DNA from: Coccinella septempunctata
Taxonomy: Eukaryota > Arthropoda > Insecta > Coleoptera > Coccinellidae
DNA length: 64,000 nucleotides
Assembly (NCBI RefSeq): GCF_907165205.1
Contig: NC_058189.1
Location: 49,998,270 to 50,062,269, forward strand
Reading direction: 5' to 3'
Position 1 is the first letter of the stretch. The number at the start of each line of letters is the position of its first letter. The position numbers and the translations under genes are program-made. Of this stretch, positions 32,503 to 44,864 are shown one piece after another. The notes below the pieces were generated by a model. It saw only the letters and a list, made by a program, of their open reading frames with translations, was not told the origin of the DNA and made no database searches.

Positions 32503-32672
32503 GGGTTCTACCCCTGCTGGAAATAGGATACTTGGCTGGTGCGCAAGCTCGTTGGAGCAGAAAAAAGAGTGGTAAATGAACCTCTGTGCCTTTTCCTCTG
32601 CCCTGTACGTGTTCTCCCCTGTTGGAAGTAAGATACTTGGTGGGTGCCCGTTAGGAGCAAAAAAAAGAGTGG
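32503..32672. repeat. Two imperfect direct repeats, spacing about 107 bp
   Basis: Copy 1 (32503-32572) and copy 2 (32610-32672) share TTCTACCCCTGCTGGAA-like starts, ATACTTGG.TGGTG and AGGAGCAAAAAAAAGAGTGG-like ends. The minus frames across both copies give repeated peptides, but I see no protein family. Confidence 0.65.
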
Positions 32673-32886
32673 AGAACTGTTCCCACCGCCGTATCTTGTT
32701 CCCCCACCTGCAAACCCGTAACATTTGACGCTCAAATTGTCCGCTAAGTGAATGTTCATGGCTGGAGAACGAATCTGTAACATCCAAGGCGCGATCCAGA
32801 TCGGAATCTAAGGGGAGTTCCCCTAAGCCTCATCTTCTAGTTATAGTCTCTTCCTTTTTGAGTAAGAGGAAATATTGTTCTCCTTG

Positions 32887-32887
<1 letters not shown>

Positions 32888-32922
<35 letters not shown>
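32888..32922 (+). repeat. (ATC)n microsatellite
   Basis: About 11 uninterrupted ATC units. Confidence 0.95.
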
Positions 32923-34436
32923 TGCTGCATCCCGTTGCCGGGAATGAATCTACAAAAAGACAAAAAAACTATGGAATAATTCAGCAAAATGGAATTTGGC
33001 ATTGAATATCATATTTTGTATTCCCGAAATGCTATGTCGACAGGATGAAAAATACACCCACTCAATATTTTGGATAAGAACTTTCGATACTTCATCATTC
33101 TTCGATCTACAAATTATCTACACAGTTCAACCTTTGATTGGCACCCATCTCACGAGCAGCCTTCTTTGACTTCATTTTCCAATAACTAATAACAGACAGA
33201 GTATTAACCCAGGTCCTCGAATCTTATATCCAAGTATTCACTCGATACCCGTAGATATTTCTATTACTGAACTCAACAGCTTCTCAAGGATGTGAGCTGT
33301 CAATAATGGGAACTTTTCCTGGACAAAGTATCTGCTATTATATCACTCAGGCGAGTCCCTTCATTCAGTGAAAGCTTTTTCTAAAAATATTAAATCCATC
33401 TACTAGAAGTCGAACACAATCCTGATGCAAACAGAGCTGAAGTCACAATGAAGCAGTAGTGGGACAATGACAGACTTGATTGCAACGACCGTTTGAATAT
33501 GCCCGTGAACAAAATACATTCGTAAACATAACCCAAATTCATGAATCCTTGACAAATACTGAATATTATGTAGAGTACGAATATCCTCCTCATCAAATAT
33601 TAGGAGGCATGAAGGGCTTCCTTCTGTGAATAACAACTGAGAGGCAATAATTTCTCTTGAAAATGGGCAGAAAGTTGGAATTTTATGGGATTATTAAGGA
33701 TATTTCTCCACATTCTCTTTCGTGCGCTGAATAGACAACGATGGTTGTAAGAAGAGAATCGGCCAATGAAAATATTGAACGTATATTCTTATCAACGCCT
33801 GGAGAACAAGGTACTCAGATATAACACAATCTTTTATGACATAATAAATTTCATTGATTGCTTCATAACTTCACGAACAGTTTCCATTGGAATATGTTTT
33901 TAGTTTACTCCCCATTGAGAAACGGCGTACGCACTCGTCAATTTTTGAATGTGATCACATTCGATTGAAATCAGGAATCTTATTCACGAGAAAATAAGTC
34001 GAAATAATATTTGACAATTATCCGCTTCCAAAGTTGTCTTGAATTTGAGAAATGTCAGAATTTTATCAGTGAAGAACTAACCGCGGGTTTTACAAATTTT
34101 TTTTTGCCTGATCAACGATTTAACAGTCTCTCGATAGTCTCGATTTCCAAAACGAAATCCCTGAAACGTTTTTTCGTGCGCTGATACCTTGATCAAGCTT
34201 TGTGAAACCGGCCGTAACTAAGTTTTGCCACATTGTTTTATCGCCGTGAAGCGAGCGCCCTTATGGAATCTTTCTCACTAAAAATAGAATGAGTGAAATA
34301 GTCATTGTGAAGGCTTCTACAATATGCAAATAGTTGATGTCTTGTAGTCCAAGCATTATAATATAATGAGAGGCAAATTTGAGTTCATACGGCAACTATG
34401 TATTGAAAAGATATACGAGGATGTATTGATATCTAG
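32923..34436. other. No gene recognised
   Basis: Mostly AT-rich. GTACGCACTCGTCAATTTT at 33927 recurs near 42190, beside RepA2, hinting at another dispersed repeat. Confidence 0.4.
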
Positions 34437-35670
34437 TTAGCCTAGACCAGTTCCATGCATAAAAAAATATTGCGTTACCATAGCAACGAACAATAGCTTA
34501 TTAGAAGTGTCAGTGTGAAGTTTGAGGTCAAAAAAGTAAACCAGAGGAACGCAATAAATTAAAAGAAAATATGTCCACCGAAATTGTGGAAATCGAAAAA
34601 TTGGAGTATCGAGCCATTATCAAGTACCTGTATTTAAAAGGGTTAAGAGGTAAGCAGATTTACGAAGTTATGCTTAATCCCCTTGTTGATCAATGTCCTT
34701 CCTATGCGACCGTGAAAAATTGGACTGCAAGCTTCAAAAAAGGTAAATTTTCCATTGAAGATGAAGACCGATCGGGAAGGCCAGTTTCTGTGTCAGTCTC
34801 CCAAAATATCGATGCACTTCATGACATGATTTTATCAGACCGTCGAATTGGGCTAAAACGGATATCTCAAGCACTGAATATTTCATAAGAACGCGTTCAT
34901 CATATAGTTCACGTCAATTCAGACATAAGAAAAATTGCTGCAAAATGAATCCCCAAATGTTTGAATGTTGAACTAAAGTGAGCAAGGCGTTCGATCTGTG
35001 CTCGATTTGAAAACGATGTAGACTTCTTAAACCGAATTGTTACTGTGGATGAGACTTGTGCACATTTCTATGATCCAGAAACAAAGCAACAATCGATGGA
35101 ATGGCAACCCTCTGGTTCTTCAAGACCTAAGAACTTTCGTGTCCAAAAATCTGCTGGAAAAGTTCTTGCTTCAGTGTTTTGGGGATTGCCATGGAGTAAT
35201 CATGATTGATTTTTTGAATAAGGGTAGAACAATAACCGGAGATTACTATTCGACATTACTGACCACTCTACGGGAAAAAATTAAAGAGAAAAGACGCGGA
35301 AAGCTATCCAAAGATGTTTTATTTTTGCAGGACTACGACCCTGCACACAAATTTCAAGTTGTCTTTCAAAAAATTTGTGATTTAGGATTTGAATTACTAG
35401 AACACACCCTTATTCACCAGATTTTGCTCCATCCGACTATCATCTCTTTCCTCAGCTGAAAAAAAATTTAAAAGGTCGTAAATTTTCTTCCAACGAGGAG
35501 GTTATAAGAGCTGTGGAGGTCTGGTTTGTAGAGCAAGAAGAAAAATTTTTTTTAAATGTCTAGAGACGTTGCAGGTTTGCTTCAATAAATGTATTCCAAT
35601 TAAGAGGAGAATATGTTGAGTAATAAAATATTTTGACCTTGAACTTTTGTTTGGTTCTATAGTAGGCTAA
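34437..35670 (+). mobile_element. Mariner element, about 1.23 kb, dead
   Basis: The ends TTAGCCTAGACC and (inverted) TATAGTAGGCTAA sit next to TA. The length is normal for a mariner. A single transposase gene fills the inside but is broken. Confidence 0.8.
34571..35560 (+). pseudogene. Mariner transposase, multiple stops and frameshifts
   Basis: The N-terminal helix-turn-helix DNA-binding half (34571-34888) is open, with the YATVKNWTASFKKGKFSIED pattern and the GRPV linker motif. It ends at a stop at 34886. Further stops occur near 34946 and 34980. From about 35005 the catalytic half resumes: TVDETCAHFYDPETKQQS holds the first Asp. After stops near 35207-35220, LFLQDYDPAH holds the second, where relatives have QDNAP-type boxes. 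The third is not convincingly preserved. Pieces are co-linear, so this is simple decay. Confidence 0.85.
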
Positions 35671-36622
35671 GAATTTTTCAATATAATCCTCGTGAAGGTT
35701 ATCATTAATGGTTGACAATTTTTATCAAATAAACTCACGATCCCCGTTAGACAATATATTTATATTTTCGCATTCATCAATACAAAGTTATAACAGTTTT
35801 ACGAGCAAAAAAATCATCCCAAACATGAGTTTCCCACTGAAACTGAAGTTTCAGGGTAGTGATACAGTCAATTCAAAAAGGATGGAAATGGATATGATAA
35901 ATTATAATTTCGAAAACTCGCTAATAGCTCAGATGGGCAATTCTCTTATCGAGGCGTTCATATTTCAAAATAAAAACTTTCATCATTACATCATTACACT
36001 TCGTTGAATTGGGAAGAGGGTTTTTTGCACATATTATTGAAACGGTTTTTGTTTTACGCAACAGACAAAACTCATATGGTTAATGATCCTAAAAGAGTGG
36101 CGGCAACATGCTTGAAAATTCTTATAAATATATGGTTTATTTCAGCAATCGAACTATCCTATCATATTGTTTGCAATGCTCACATTATATCGAATATTAT
36201 TGTTTAATGTAATTGAAATTTTGATACTTTTTCATTACAAAAATACGTTCTTTTATATACTGAAAGATTTTATATATTCAATTTAAATTTTGAAGAGAAA
36301 GAAAAATTATTTTATAAAGATGCACAGATATTTGTGCAGACACGTATTTAGAAAAAAGTGTTACGTTGAAATATGTATTCAAAAATATTCATCATACGAC
36401 ATATTTTACTGAAGTCTACGATAAGATTTATTTATTTATTCGTTCATGAGATGAGTAACGATTTCCGATTTCTTACTTGCAAAAACCCTCGGTAGTCTAT
36501 CCTCATGTTATTAATGCGTATAGGTTTATCCAGTTTCTGGATTTCCCTTTCGTATTGAATCAACCTGTATAAAGTACAGAATCTGTGAATAGAAAATACA
36601 TAGATGCAAAGTTCCATTGAAC
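35671..36622. other. No gene or repeat recognised
   Basis: AT-rich sequence; nothing supported. Confidence 0.4.
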
Positions 36623-37725
36623 AAAGATTATAGAGTAGAAAGATCTATCCCTCATATCACTAGTACTAAAAACTGACTACATTTTGGCAAGTGAAAACAC
36701 ATTTGACAATGAGATGGCGCGGAAAACGTATTGTCAATACAGAAAAACTGTTTAATAACAGTTTTCTATTTTATAATTGACGGGCGCGAAAGTCGAATTC
36801 TATTCCTTGTATTTGATTTCAATATAGACTTTGTTGAGACCAGAAAACAAACATCCTAAGCTACAAAACAAAAGGATGGTTTTGTTTTGTGACTAGGATG
36901 TTAGTTTTCATCTGAACATTGTGTGGAATAAATTGATATCTCTGAAATACTGTATTGGATGTGCTATATTTTTATTTGCAATTTATAAACATTTACAAAA
37001 ATTTGCGATTATGGACAACAAATAAAGCTTTGACTAGGACAACTCTTGTGATCTGCTATACGTCAAAGGTGTTATTTCTGCGCAATACGATTTTTTCATA
37101 TTACAAACATAGTGGAATTTGTACAATTCATATCAGAAATCAATATGAACCAAAATTCAACATACCATCATAGCATACACATTTCAGTTTCTTTATAATT
37201 TCTTTATGATATGGTCTTTTTATGACACAATATACAAATTGATTAATGAATAAACAAAACACTCAAAGCAGGTTTCATAAAACTTTGACTTTCCAAACAA
37301 CAATTTGACAGTCACTCAATGCCCAAAACGAAATCAATAAAACCTTTGCATTACTGAATTCAAGAAGTAGCAATTGAGAATCTTTGAATGTGCGTATAAA
37401 AGTCATAATTTTCCCTAAATAGGACATTCATACAAGGGATGCTTCCTGCATACAACAATTTATGTGGATGAACAGTTCTGAATCGACTTGCAGTAAAATA
37501 TTCTTTGCGACTCTGCACATAATGTAGTCAGTAGTGTTTGAAGGCCTTTATGCTCTGAAAATTGTATCCACTTCGTAGCACTGAAAATAAAAATCAATGA
37601 ATGACCGAATCACATGTTACCAGTTTTAATACTTACATTCCCATTTTTCTTTTCATTTGATCCACAGTTCTTCACCATACAATAATTTTCGAACGATATT
37701 TCGAGGTTTTCACCAAGAAATTAGA
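36623..37725 (+). repeat. RepA1: 1.1-kb dispersed repeat, uninterrupted copy
   Basis: Nearly all of this segment recurs at 42220-42928 plus 44082-44600 (RepA2) in the same orientation. It contains a hairpin (AACATCCTAAGC...ACTAGGATGTT around 36852-36903). The point TATACAAATT at about 37231 is the intact site where X inserted in RepA2. I see no terminal repeats or ORF, so its class is unknown. Confidence 0.75.
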
Positions 37726-38029
37726 CAAAAATTTCAATAATCAGCAACTAGAACTTGAACATGAACGAGCTTGATTAAGAAAAGGCGGTACGATATTCAA
37801 AACATTCAAAACCTCTTTGATCAAAATGGCCATCTGACATCTCACAAAATTTCATATGTTTCTGAAAATGTCCATCGAATTAACATTTTAACCATTCGTA
37901 GGGCTTCAAAAACACTTTTGAAACACAGATGGCGCTCCCATCACTTTCGTCGCTTCTTTTCCTATCTTTCTACTCTATAATACTGTAATGTAATGTATTT
38001 GACATTGAAGAAATCTTAATTGAAGAAAA
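37726..38029. other. No feature seen
   Basis: Short gap between RepA1 and the THAP-bearing element. Confidence 0.4.
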
Positions 38030-38424
38030 TAGGGTACGATTTGTTAAAATCACCCGACCGTTCGTTGCCGTGGGGCACACAAAGCACTTTATTGATGTGT
38101 GTTGAAGTTTTTGATTTTTATACTTTCGCAGATAATGAGAAAATGCCTGTTTTTTGTTGTGCAGTCCAATGTAGAAGAAGGGGTGAAAGGGACGATTTAA
38201 AGTTTTTCAGAATACCCGTTATTCGGAATTTCAAGTAAAAAAACTCTATCAAACAAACTGTCCGTTGTCCGTGATTAGGAAATCTAACGTCAGGAACATA
38301 ATGCACAAAACACAATAAAACGCCACTCAAACTCGAAACAGCATGAATATCAATGGAGAGGAAAGCTTGTGTGCCCTAGGGCAACGAACGGTCAGCTGAT
38401 TTTGACAAATCGTTAGAGTACCCT
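38030..38424 (+). mobile_element. 395-bp inverted-repeat element with THAP-type exon
   Basis: The left end GGGTACGATTTGTTAAAATC..CCGTTCGTTGCC and the right end (GGCAACGAACGG..GATTTTGACAAATCG..GTACCC) are inverted over about 50 bases, with a 6-base gap near the right tip. They bracket a THAP-like first exon. It may be a deletion derivative of a THAP-encoding DNA transposon (P superfamily is one candidate). I see no clear target duplication. Confidence 0.6.
38143..38238 (+). CDS. THAP-domain N-terminus, first-exon fragment
   Basis: From ATG 38143 the protein starts MPVFCCAVQCRRRGERDDL, then KFFRIP, ending at TAA 38236. This is the start of the THAP zinc-binding DNA-binding fold: the first two Cys of its C2CH site lie in CCAVQC, and the aromatic-Pro FFRIP strand follows. 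The second half (Trp, second Cys-x2-His) is absent. CAA-GTAAAA at 38232-38240 could be a splice donor, so the next exon may be lost. THAP domains occur both in P-type transposases and in host factors derived from them. Confidence 0.6.
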   Translation: MPVFCCAVQCRRRGERDDLKFFRIPVIRNFK

Positions 38425-38978
38425 TATAACGTGCGTTATAAAAAAATTCGTCGTAAAGTAGGCTATGAAATTTTGAAGGCTGATGTTCGGTGGCTAAACG
38501 TATGTCTTTCATTGAATTACTTCATCTTCCCAAAATCTAAACAATGATGACATTAACCTATATATTGTAATTTTGTACCGAAATTGGAAAGGCACTTTTT
38601 AGAAAAGGTTTCTTGTGAATTTCTCCCAACTTGGAAAAAGCATTTCTTTCATCGAGTAATATGACAAGAATCCAAGCAATCTGAGGCGGTAAAAAAAATT
38701 CTCTGTAAAATTTTAACCGTCCACTATTTTCATATGTAAGAGACATGAATTGATAGTGGTATTAGGTTTTTTTTTGTAAAAAGGTTCTAGCTACTTCAGT
38801 CATATGAATAAATCACAGTAAGAATCTCAATTTGTTTATTAATTCTCTATAAATATTGAATTCATGAATCCATGACTAAACTAGAGAACTGAATCACATG
38901 AAAATGGCTATTGTACAATTTATCAAAATTCAATTCAGCTATAAAAAAGCGTGAGGCTTTCTCCGTCATAACTGCTGT
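38425..38978. other. Short repeat related to 39833, otherwise featureless
   Basis: 38428-38468 (ATAACGTGCG and CGACGAATTTT region in reverse) is an inverted copy of 39831-39873. The rest shows nothing I can support. Confidence 0.5.
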
Positions 38979-39225
38979 TTAACCCTCAATGCCCAAGTTT
39001 TTTTCCTTTTTAAAATTATTTCCCTATAGTTTCAAGTTAGCTTATGTATAATCTACATCTTTCTTTCGCAAATAGTTAACTGATTTACATTAACACCTGT
39101 TCTCACAAAATGAACCTATACTGAAGGCGGACATGGGCAGTTGAACTAAACTGCTCAAAGGGAATAATTTTGTATCCACTTATATGCAACCAGTCTCAAG
39201 GCGGAGTTGGGTATTGGAGGGTTAA
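38979..39225. mobile_element. piggyBac-type MITE with TTAA borders, about 247 bp
   Basis: It begins TTAACCCTCAATGCCCAAG and ends with the inverted CTCC-type partner GGGTATTGGAGGGTTAA. TTAA duplication plus a CCC-starting TIR is the piggyBac signature. It has no ORF. Confidence 0.6.
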
Positions 39226-39830
39226 GTTCCATAAAAGAAAGTAGGTCCCACATTTTGCCTTTGACTGATGCATACCGAACTTCAATTTTTTTTGGATGCT
39301 ACAAGGGTAGGTAATCACAACCTTTTCCATTTTCTGATAACATGTCTCAATCTTTATGGAAACAAATGGATGTCTTTTTTTCAAAATCGTGTGGCATATT
39401 CCAACAGATATACTCCAGCCACTTGAGATAAAACCCGAACAGAGGTTTGTGGAGCTTCTGTCATCATATTTTCATTATTGCTTGACTCTGGAGTTTTCTC
39501 CTTTGGTTGATCACTTTCTTTTTTGTTTGAACATAATACCTGTTCCGTCAACATATCGCAAAACAGTACTATGGAAAATTGATAATAATCTACAGCAATA
39601 TTGAGATACTTCTATGAAGTCGCCGAACAAAATATTTCCATTCTCCTACTATTTTCTCCCCAATTTTGATGTAGGATTCAGCAGTACAAGCTTTTTATAC
39701 CTATGTCCGTAAAAATCATCTTTATAATTTGCTGATAATTTCAATTCAACAACAATCCAAAATGCTAAATTGACCGTTCAACGGAAATATATTAGCACAA
39801 GCTAAGAATTACGTTTAGACACGTTCAAAA
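39226..39830. other. No supported gene
   Basis: An 82-codon plus frame at 39356-39604 has no recognisable domain and its complement is equally open. I do not call it. Confidence 0.4.
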
Positions 39831-39960
39831 TTCCATAGCCTACTTGACGACGAATTTTGTTGAACGCACGTTATAATACGTAGCCAAAGATTAATATAAT
39901 CTTTGGCTACGTATTATAACGCGCGTATTATAACGTGCGTTATAATAATACTAAAGAGTA
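39831..39960. repeat. Short repeat with perfect 23-bp-arm hairpin
   Basis: 39871-39893 and 39897-39919 are perfect inverted copies (core ACGTAGCCAAAGATTA) with a 3-base loop. They are bordered by repeated ATAACGYGCG units. 39831-39873 matches 38428-38468 in reverse. Confidence 0.85.
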
Positions 39961-42194
39961 CTCTATAATCTTTGATAGGTAGCATCTTTGAGTATGGAAT
40001 TTTTTTTCTATGGGTAACATAATTCTCATTTGACGGATAGCACATATGTGAATTTGACTGCTTACTATTTGCTTATTTAGGTCTTATCGCAACATGAGGG
40101 AATTCTAAAATTGTTATGACTCGCTCTCAATGAGCATTTCCGTTCTGTGAAATGTCTTGCGAAAACAAGTAATGAAGAATTCGCAGAAGTCAGATATGAA
40201 AAAGAAATCTTCAATTCAGAAGCAACTGGAACAATATCACTTTCCTCCGCACTGAAACCACTTCAGGAAGAAGTAATATCAATTATTATTCAAGAAGGAG
40301 CGCATCGAAGATGTAGCATGAGGAGTAATGTAATAATTTGAAACGCAGAAGTTTTGTTTTCCCAGTATTTTTGATCTTTTTGCCATTCATCAAACCCATT
40401 ACAGACCCAGGATGTGGGCGAGCATGGCTGTTTACTTCGATATACCGAACACATTTCTCAGGAAATATAAGATTGTTTCTCAGAGCTCAATTATTAAGTT
40501 ACTTTTAAGGTAGCATTATCTGTGAAGTTCATCGTACATTGGGTAACAGGATATAGTTTTGGAAAAAAATCCAAGATTCGAGAAAACTGTCTACGCCCTT
40601 GTGCTCTCATTCAAGACATATATCTATTATATTCTATATCGATAATGGGACATCGAAAATTGAAGCCAGCCCGTGGCCGGAATCGACTTCTGCGCATGTG
40701 CAGAAATATTAAGAATAAAAATACCTGATTAGCTCTGTCTCTTTCTGATACATCGATTTATGAACTGACAGGAATGAAATGATTTTACTTCACAACCATT
40801 CGAATATTTTCGACCTTAACCTTACAATATATTGATAATGGATTGAATTAGGTTCAAACTCAGGTTTGCATTACGTAGTAATTTGTATTTCATCGTTGAT
40901 TTCTAATAATTAGAAGTCAAAATTCATGAAACTTCATCATTTTGCAGCACTAGACGCTCGGATTCATAACAATAGTGAAATATTATGTGTTTTCCACAGA
41001 AATGCGGAGTGCCGAGGTTAACAAAAATTATGTTCAACAAAATTGTAGGAATGTGAATACATTTTTCTAGGTTGTTCACTGTTGTATATTATCTGCATTG
41101 TATCTAGATAAGTCGGTTATTGTCTTGAAATTCAGTTGGGAGTTGATGTAATAATTCTAGTTCAATTTATGATTGTTTTTTTCGGCACTGAAATAGTGAA
41201 ACATCTAAATCGACATCTATATCTCTAAAGCTCAACTGTAGTTACTAATATCTACCAGTTTCTCATCTTCTAAATATTCTTATTGCCAAATTGATTATTG
41301 TATGGATTCTATTGGAGCATGGCTCTTTAAATGAGCACTATGTACTTTTATATATAATATAACTACATATTACATTAAATGTTGACCCGAAAATATTTTT
41401 TATTGAGTATTGAGTAGATTTACAAGAGGGGAAATTCAGGAGGTGAGATAAGTATGATGTTTACACGTACACGTAATAATTGATACTGGTATGAAACAGT
41501 AATATAAAACGCACTTGTTTACTGAGTATGGACAATATTATTCCTTTTCGGCACTTAATTATTATTTCAATCATAATAATATTGGTTGAATAGTTTTTAT
41601 GCACTTATTTGGTTTGATCTCTTTTCGTTGATTCATCTGAAAGTTGAAAAAAACGGATACATACTCGATGAATTTAATATTCATTAACTTTCGCCTCACA
41701 TAAAATTCTTCTCAAAATTTGTACAACAATTTGAAATAAATCATCATTCGAATTCATTCAATCATTCAACGTCAAATATGAAAACAACCTAACCAATATT
41801 TTGATTGTCATTTTCGAACTTCTAATTCGCGCATGCGTACAAGTGGATTCCTCCCAACGATTTGGCGTCATTTTTTGTCGTAGTCTAGAACGCGTGTTAT
41901 CAATATTGGTATAATAGATATATGATTCAAGAAAACACTCAGGAAGTAGAGAAGGTTTATCTTTACCTATAAAGGGACACAAATATTATTTTGACCAGAA
42001 GCAGGGCAATCTGTGGTTCGATTGACTTGATACTCCCTTTCAGTGTATGAAGACCAAAAGCGTGACGGGTACTATTTTAGGCGAGTAGATACGCGATTTG
42101 TGCTTCGAAACAGTCCCATATCAGGAGCACTTGCCTTGTTTTCCGATAATGCTTGTATAAAACTGGCCTGAGATGTCCAAAAACATGGTGTACG
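39961..42194. other. No gene or repeat recognised
   Basis: AT-rich sequence. A 64-codon plus frame at 40147-40341 has a protein-like composition but no match I recognise and no clear splice sites. Confidence 0.35.
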
Positions 42195-44600
42195 CACTCG
42201 TCAATTTTCGAGTGCAATCAAAGATTATAGAGTTGAAAGATAAGAAAAGCCTTCATTTCTCTAGTACTAAAAACCGACTTCAAAACACGATGACAATGAG
42301 ATGATGCTCAAAACGCACTGTCGATAGAGAAAAACTTTTTAATAACAGTTTTTCCTTTTTAAATTGGTGGGCTTGAAATTCGAATTCTATTCCTTGTATT
42401 AAATTTCAATATCGACTTTGTTTCGATCAGAAAGCAAACATCCTGAGCGACAAAACAAACGTATGGTTTTGTTTTGTGATCAGGATGTTAGTTTTCATCT
42501 AAACATTGTTTGGAATCAATTGATATCAATGGAAAACGCTGTTGTATGTGCTATATTTTTATTTGCAATTCATAAAAAATCTACAAAAATTGAAATTATG
42601 GCCAATAAATGAACCTTTGACTAGGGCACAAAAGTATATGGTGATCTGCTATATATACGTCGAAGGTATTATTTCTGTGCAATAGGTTGTTTTGAATTAA
42701 TAAACTTAGTTAAATTTATGAAATATACATATATCAGAAATTAATATAAACCAATATTCAAGATACCATCATAGCATACACATTCCAGTTACTTACATAT
42801 AGGTATTATTTATAGAATATTCAGAACCACACTTAAAAAAAACCTTACACAGATATAGCAGACCTGTATGTCAGAATAGTTTCTTGGTGCTTTTTTATGA
42901 TTTCCTTATGACATGGTTTAGATGTCTATACTCCATTCACATTTATTTTAGCAGTCGGTTGGTCATGGAAATAGAAATTTGACACATTTCACTCTGTATA
43001 GTACGAAAATGTGGGGTTATGACGCTTGTCAAAACATTTTTGGGTTTGCCCGTTCTACGTGAAAGTTTCTGTTATTACGTATTTTATCACAATCTTCGGA
43101 AAAGATGTGACGAACATAATTGAAGTTTATACAAACTCATTGAACGCATACCAAATCCAGTTGTTTGCATGGAAAATACAAGAGATCAGTATAATATAAT
43201 AATATGCCCTAGCTTGAGGAGAGTCAATGTTCGTTATCTTCTTTGGCTAAAGTTTGAATACGGTTGCATCAGTTGTATATTTCAAAAATATTAACCCGAA
43301 GATAAAATGCATATGTTGAAGTGGTTGGGAATGGGTATCTCCCGAAGGAATTAACAGATAATTACAAGAATGTTGAATTCTTCAACAAAAATCATCTTGC
43401 ATCAATATAAGTGAAAGGAATTAAAGGAAGTTTCAATCAAGATGAACTTCACCTTTGAACAAAAATTTCACGTGAATAAACACTTAATGCATTGATATAA
43501 TAATAATAATAATTAGTTATTTATTGGTACCTTAAGACATTTACAATGTATAGGACAAGTCAAATGAAAAATGAATTTTCGGGAACTTATTCTACGATGA
43601 CATTCATCGAAAATACTGTAGTAAACTTTTCGCATTATTTCACTCAAACATAAAATTCTCAAATGCCACCACTTTTTTGGGTCTCCCAATAGAAGGAAAT
43701 TTTTTGTCATCCTCTTCATTCACAATCTTTCTGATTGTGGAAATATTCAGTTGAAATATAAGTCGTTTAAATTCAGACTCGGATTCAGATGAAACATTAT
43801 ATAAATTCTCTATTCTCTTACATTGAATTTGTTCACTACCGTCTGACGTATTGTGGATTTTAGAATATCAGGGTATAACCCTTTTCTCTATGGGTATAAC
43901 TATTTGAATGAGCGGACCTGAATTCTAAATAGCATTTTCTGAAACCCTGACTCTTTTTTCAATCACTTTCGGCATTTTCGTAATATTGATTGATATAAGT
44001 TCTATAGTTCTATAGTTACAAAAACATGAGAAAATTATTTTATGGCCAACCGACTGCTAAAATAAATGTGAATGCAGTTTACAAAATAATTAATGAATGA
44101 ACAAAACACTCACAGCAGGTTTCATAAAACTTTGAGTTTCCAAACAATAAGTCATTCGGTTCCCTAATGTAAATCGATAAAACATCTGAATTTCTAAATA
44201 TATTAAAAGATTAGCAATTGAGAATCATTGAATGGACCTATAAAGGTCATAATTTCCCCTTAATAGGCCGTTCATGCAAGGAATGCTTTCTGCATACAGT
44301 GCATACAACAATTTACGTGAATGAACAGTTCTCTATTGACCTGCAGTAATATGTTCACTGCACATGGTGTACTCAGTAGGGTTTGCTGAAGTCATTGTCT
44401 TAACGCCCTGAGAATTTTATCCACTTTAGAGCACCTAAAATTAGAATCAATGAAATACCGATTCACATGTTACCAGTTTCAATACTTACCTACGCTTCCA
44501 TTTCCCTAGTTGAGTGAAAAACTTAATCTCGGAAAATCCATTTTATTATTTGATCCACAGTTCTTCACCATTCGAACAATATTTTGGTGTTTTCATCAAT
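42195..44600 (+). repeat. RepA2: second RepA copy, split by an X element
   Basis: 42220-42928 and 44082-44600 align in order with RepA1. The break is the TA at 42929, where X is inserted. RepA1 shows the unbroken site. Confidence 0.75.
42929..44081 (-). mobile_element. X-a: Tc1/mariner-type foldback element inserted in RepA2
   Basis: Inverted ends are TACTCCATTCACATTTATTT and its partner ending near 44081. Inside the ends, GCAGTCGGTTGGYCATG is the family mark. A TA target is supported by comparison with RepA1. A minus frame at about 43735-43640 reads LNISTIRKIVNEEDDKKF then SIGRPKK, a helix-turn-helix plus GRPKK linker of a transposase N-terminus. The start MPKVIEK lies near 43978. The gene is broken. 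Confidence 0.75.
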
Positions 44601-44675
44601 TTGATATGAGACCTATGTTCTCTGAAGACATTTCATTTCATTGCTTTCATAGTTGTAAACAAATAATACTTCAAA

Positions 44676-44745
44676 ATGGTTAGTTGTTCATCTTGTGGCC
44701 TTACTAAACACAAAATCAAACGGATGTTGGTAGAAAATTTCACAG
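44676..44745 (+). CDS. Possible small first exon with strong splice donor
   Basis: ATG 44676 opens 23 codons starting MVSCSSCGLTKHKIKR and runs into CACAG-GTAAGT, a near-consensus donor. The CxxC spacing could begin a zinc-binding (THAP-like) fold, but there is too little sequence to say. It lies just right of RepA2. I see no downstream exon. Confidence 0.25.
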
Positions 44746-44864
44746 GTAAGTGTTTTACATGCTCAATAATCAATATATTTATAATATTATATTATAATAC
44801 GGAAACAGGGGTCGGCCATATGCAAGCACCTTAAATGCTCCATCCTGTTATTCTATACTCAAAG

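Noticed and set aside
31990..32760. Full LTR retrotransposon or solo LTR
   Set aside because: There is only a weak LTR-end/primer-site likeness. No second LTR, no target duplication and no gag-pol remnant.
40147..40341. 64-codon frame as an exon
   Set aside because: The composition is plausible but there are no consensus splice sites or family likeness.
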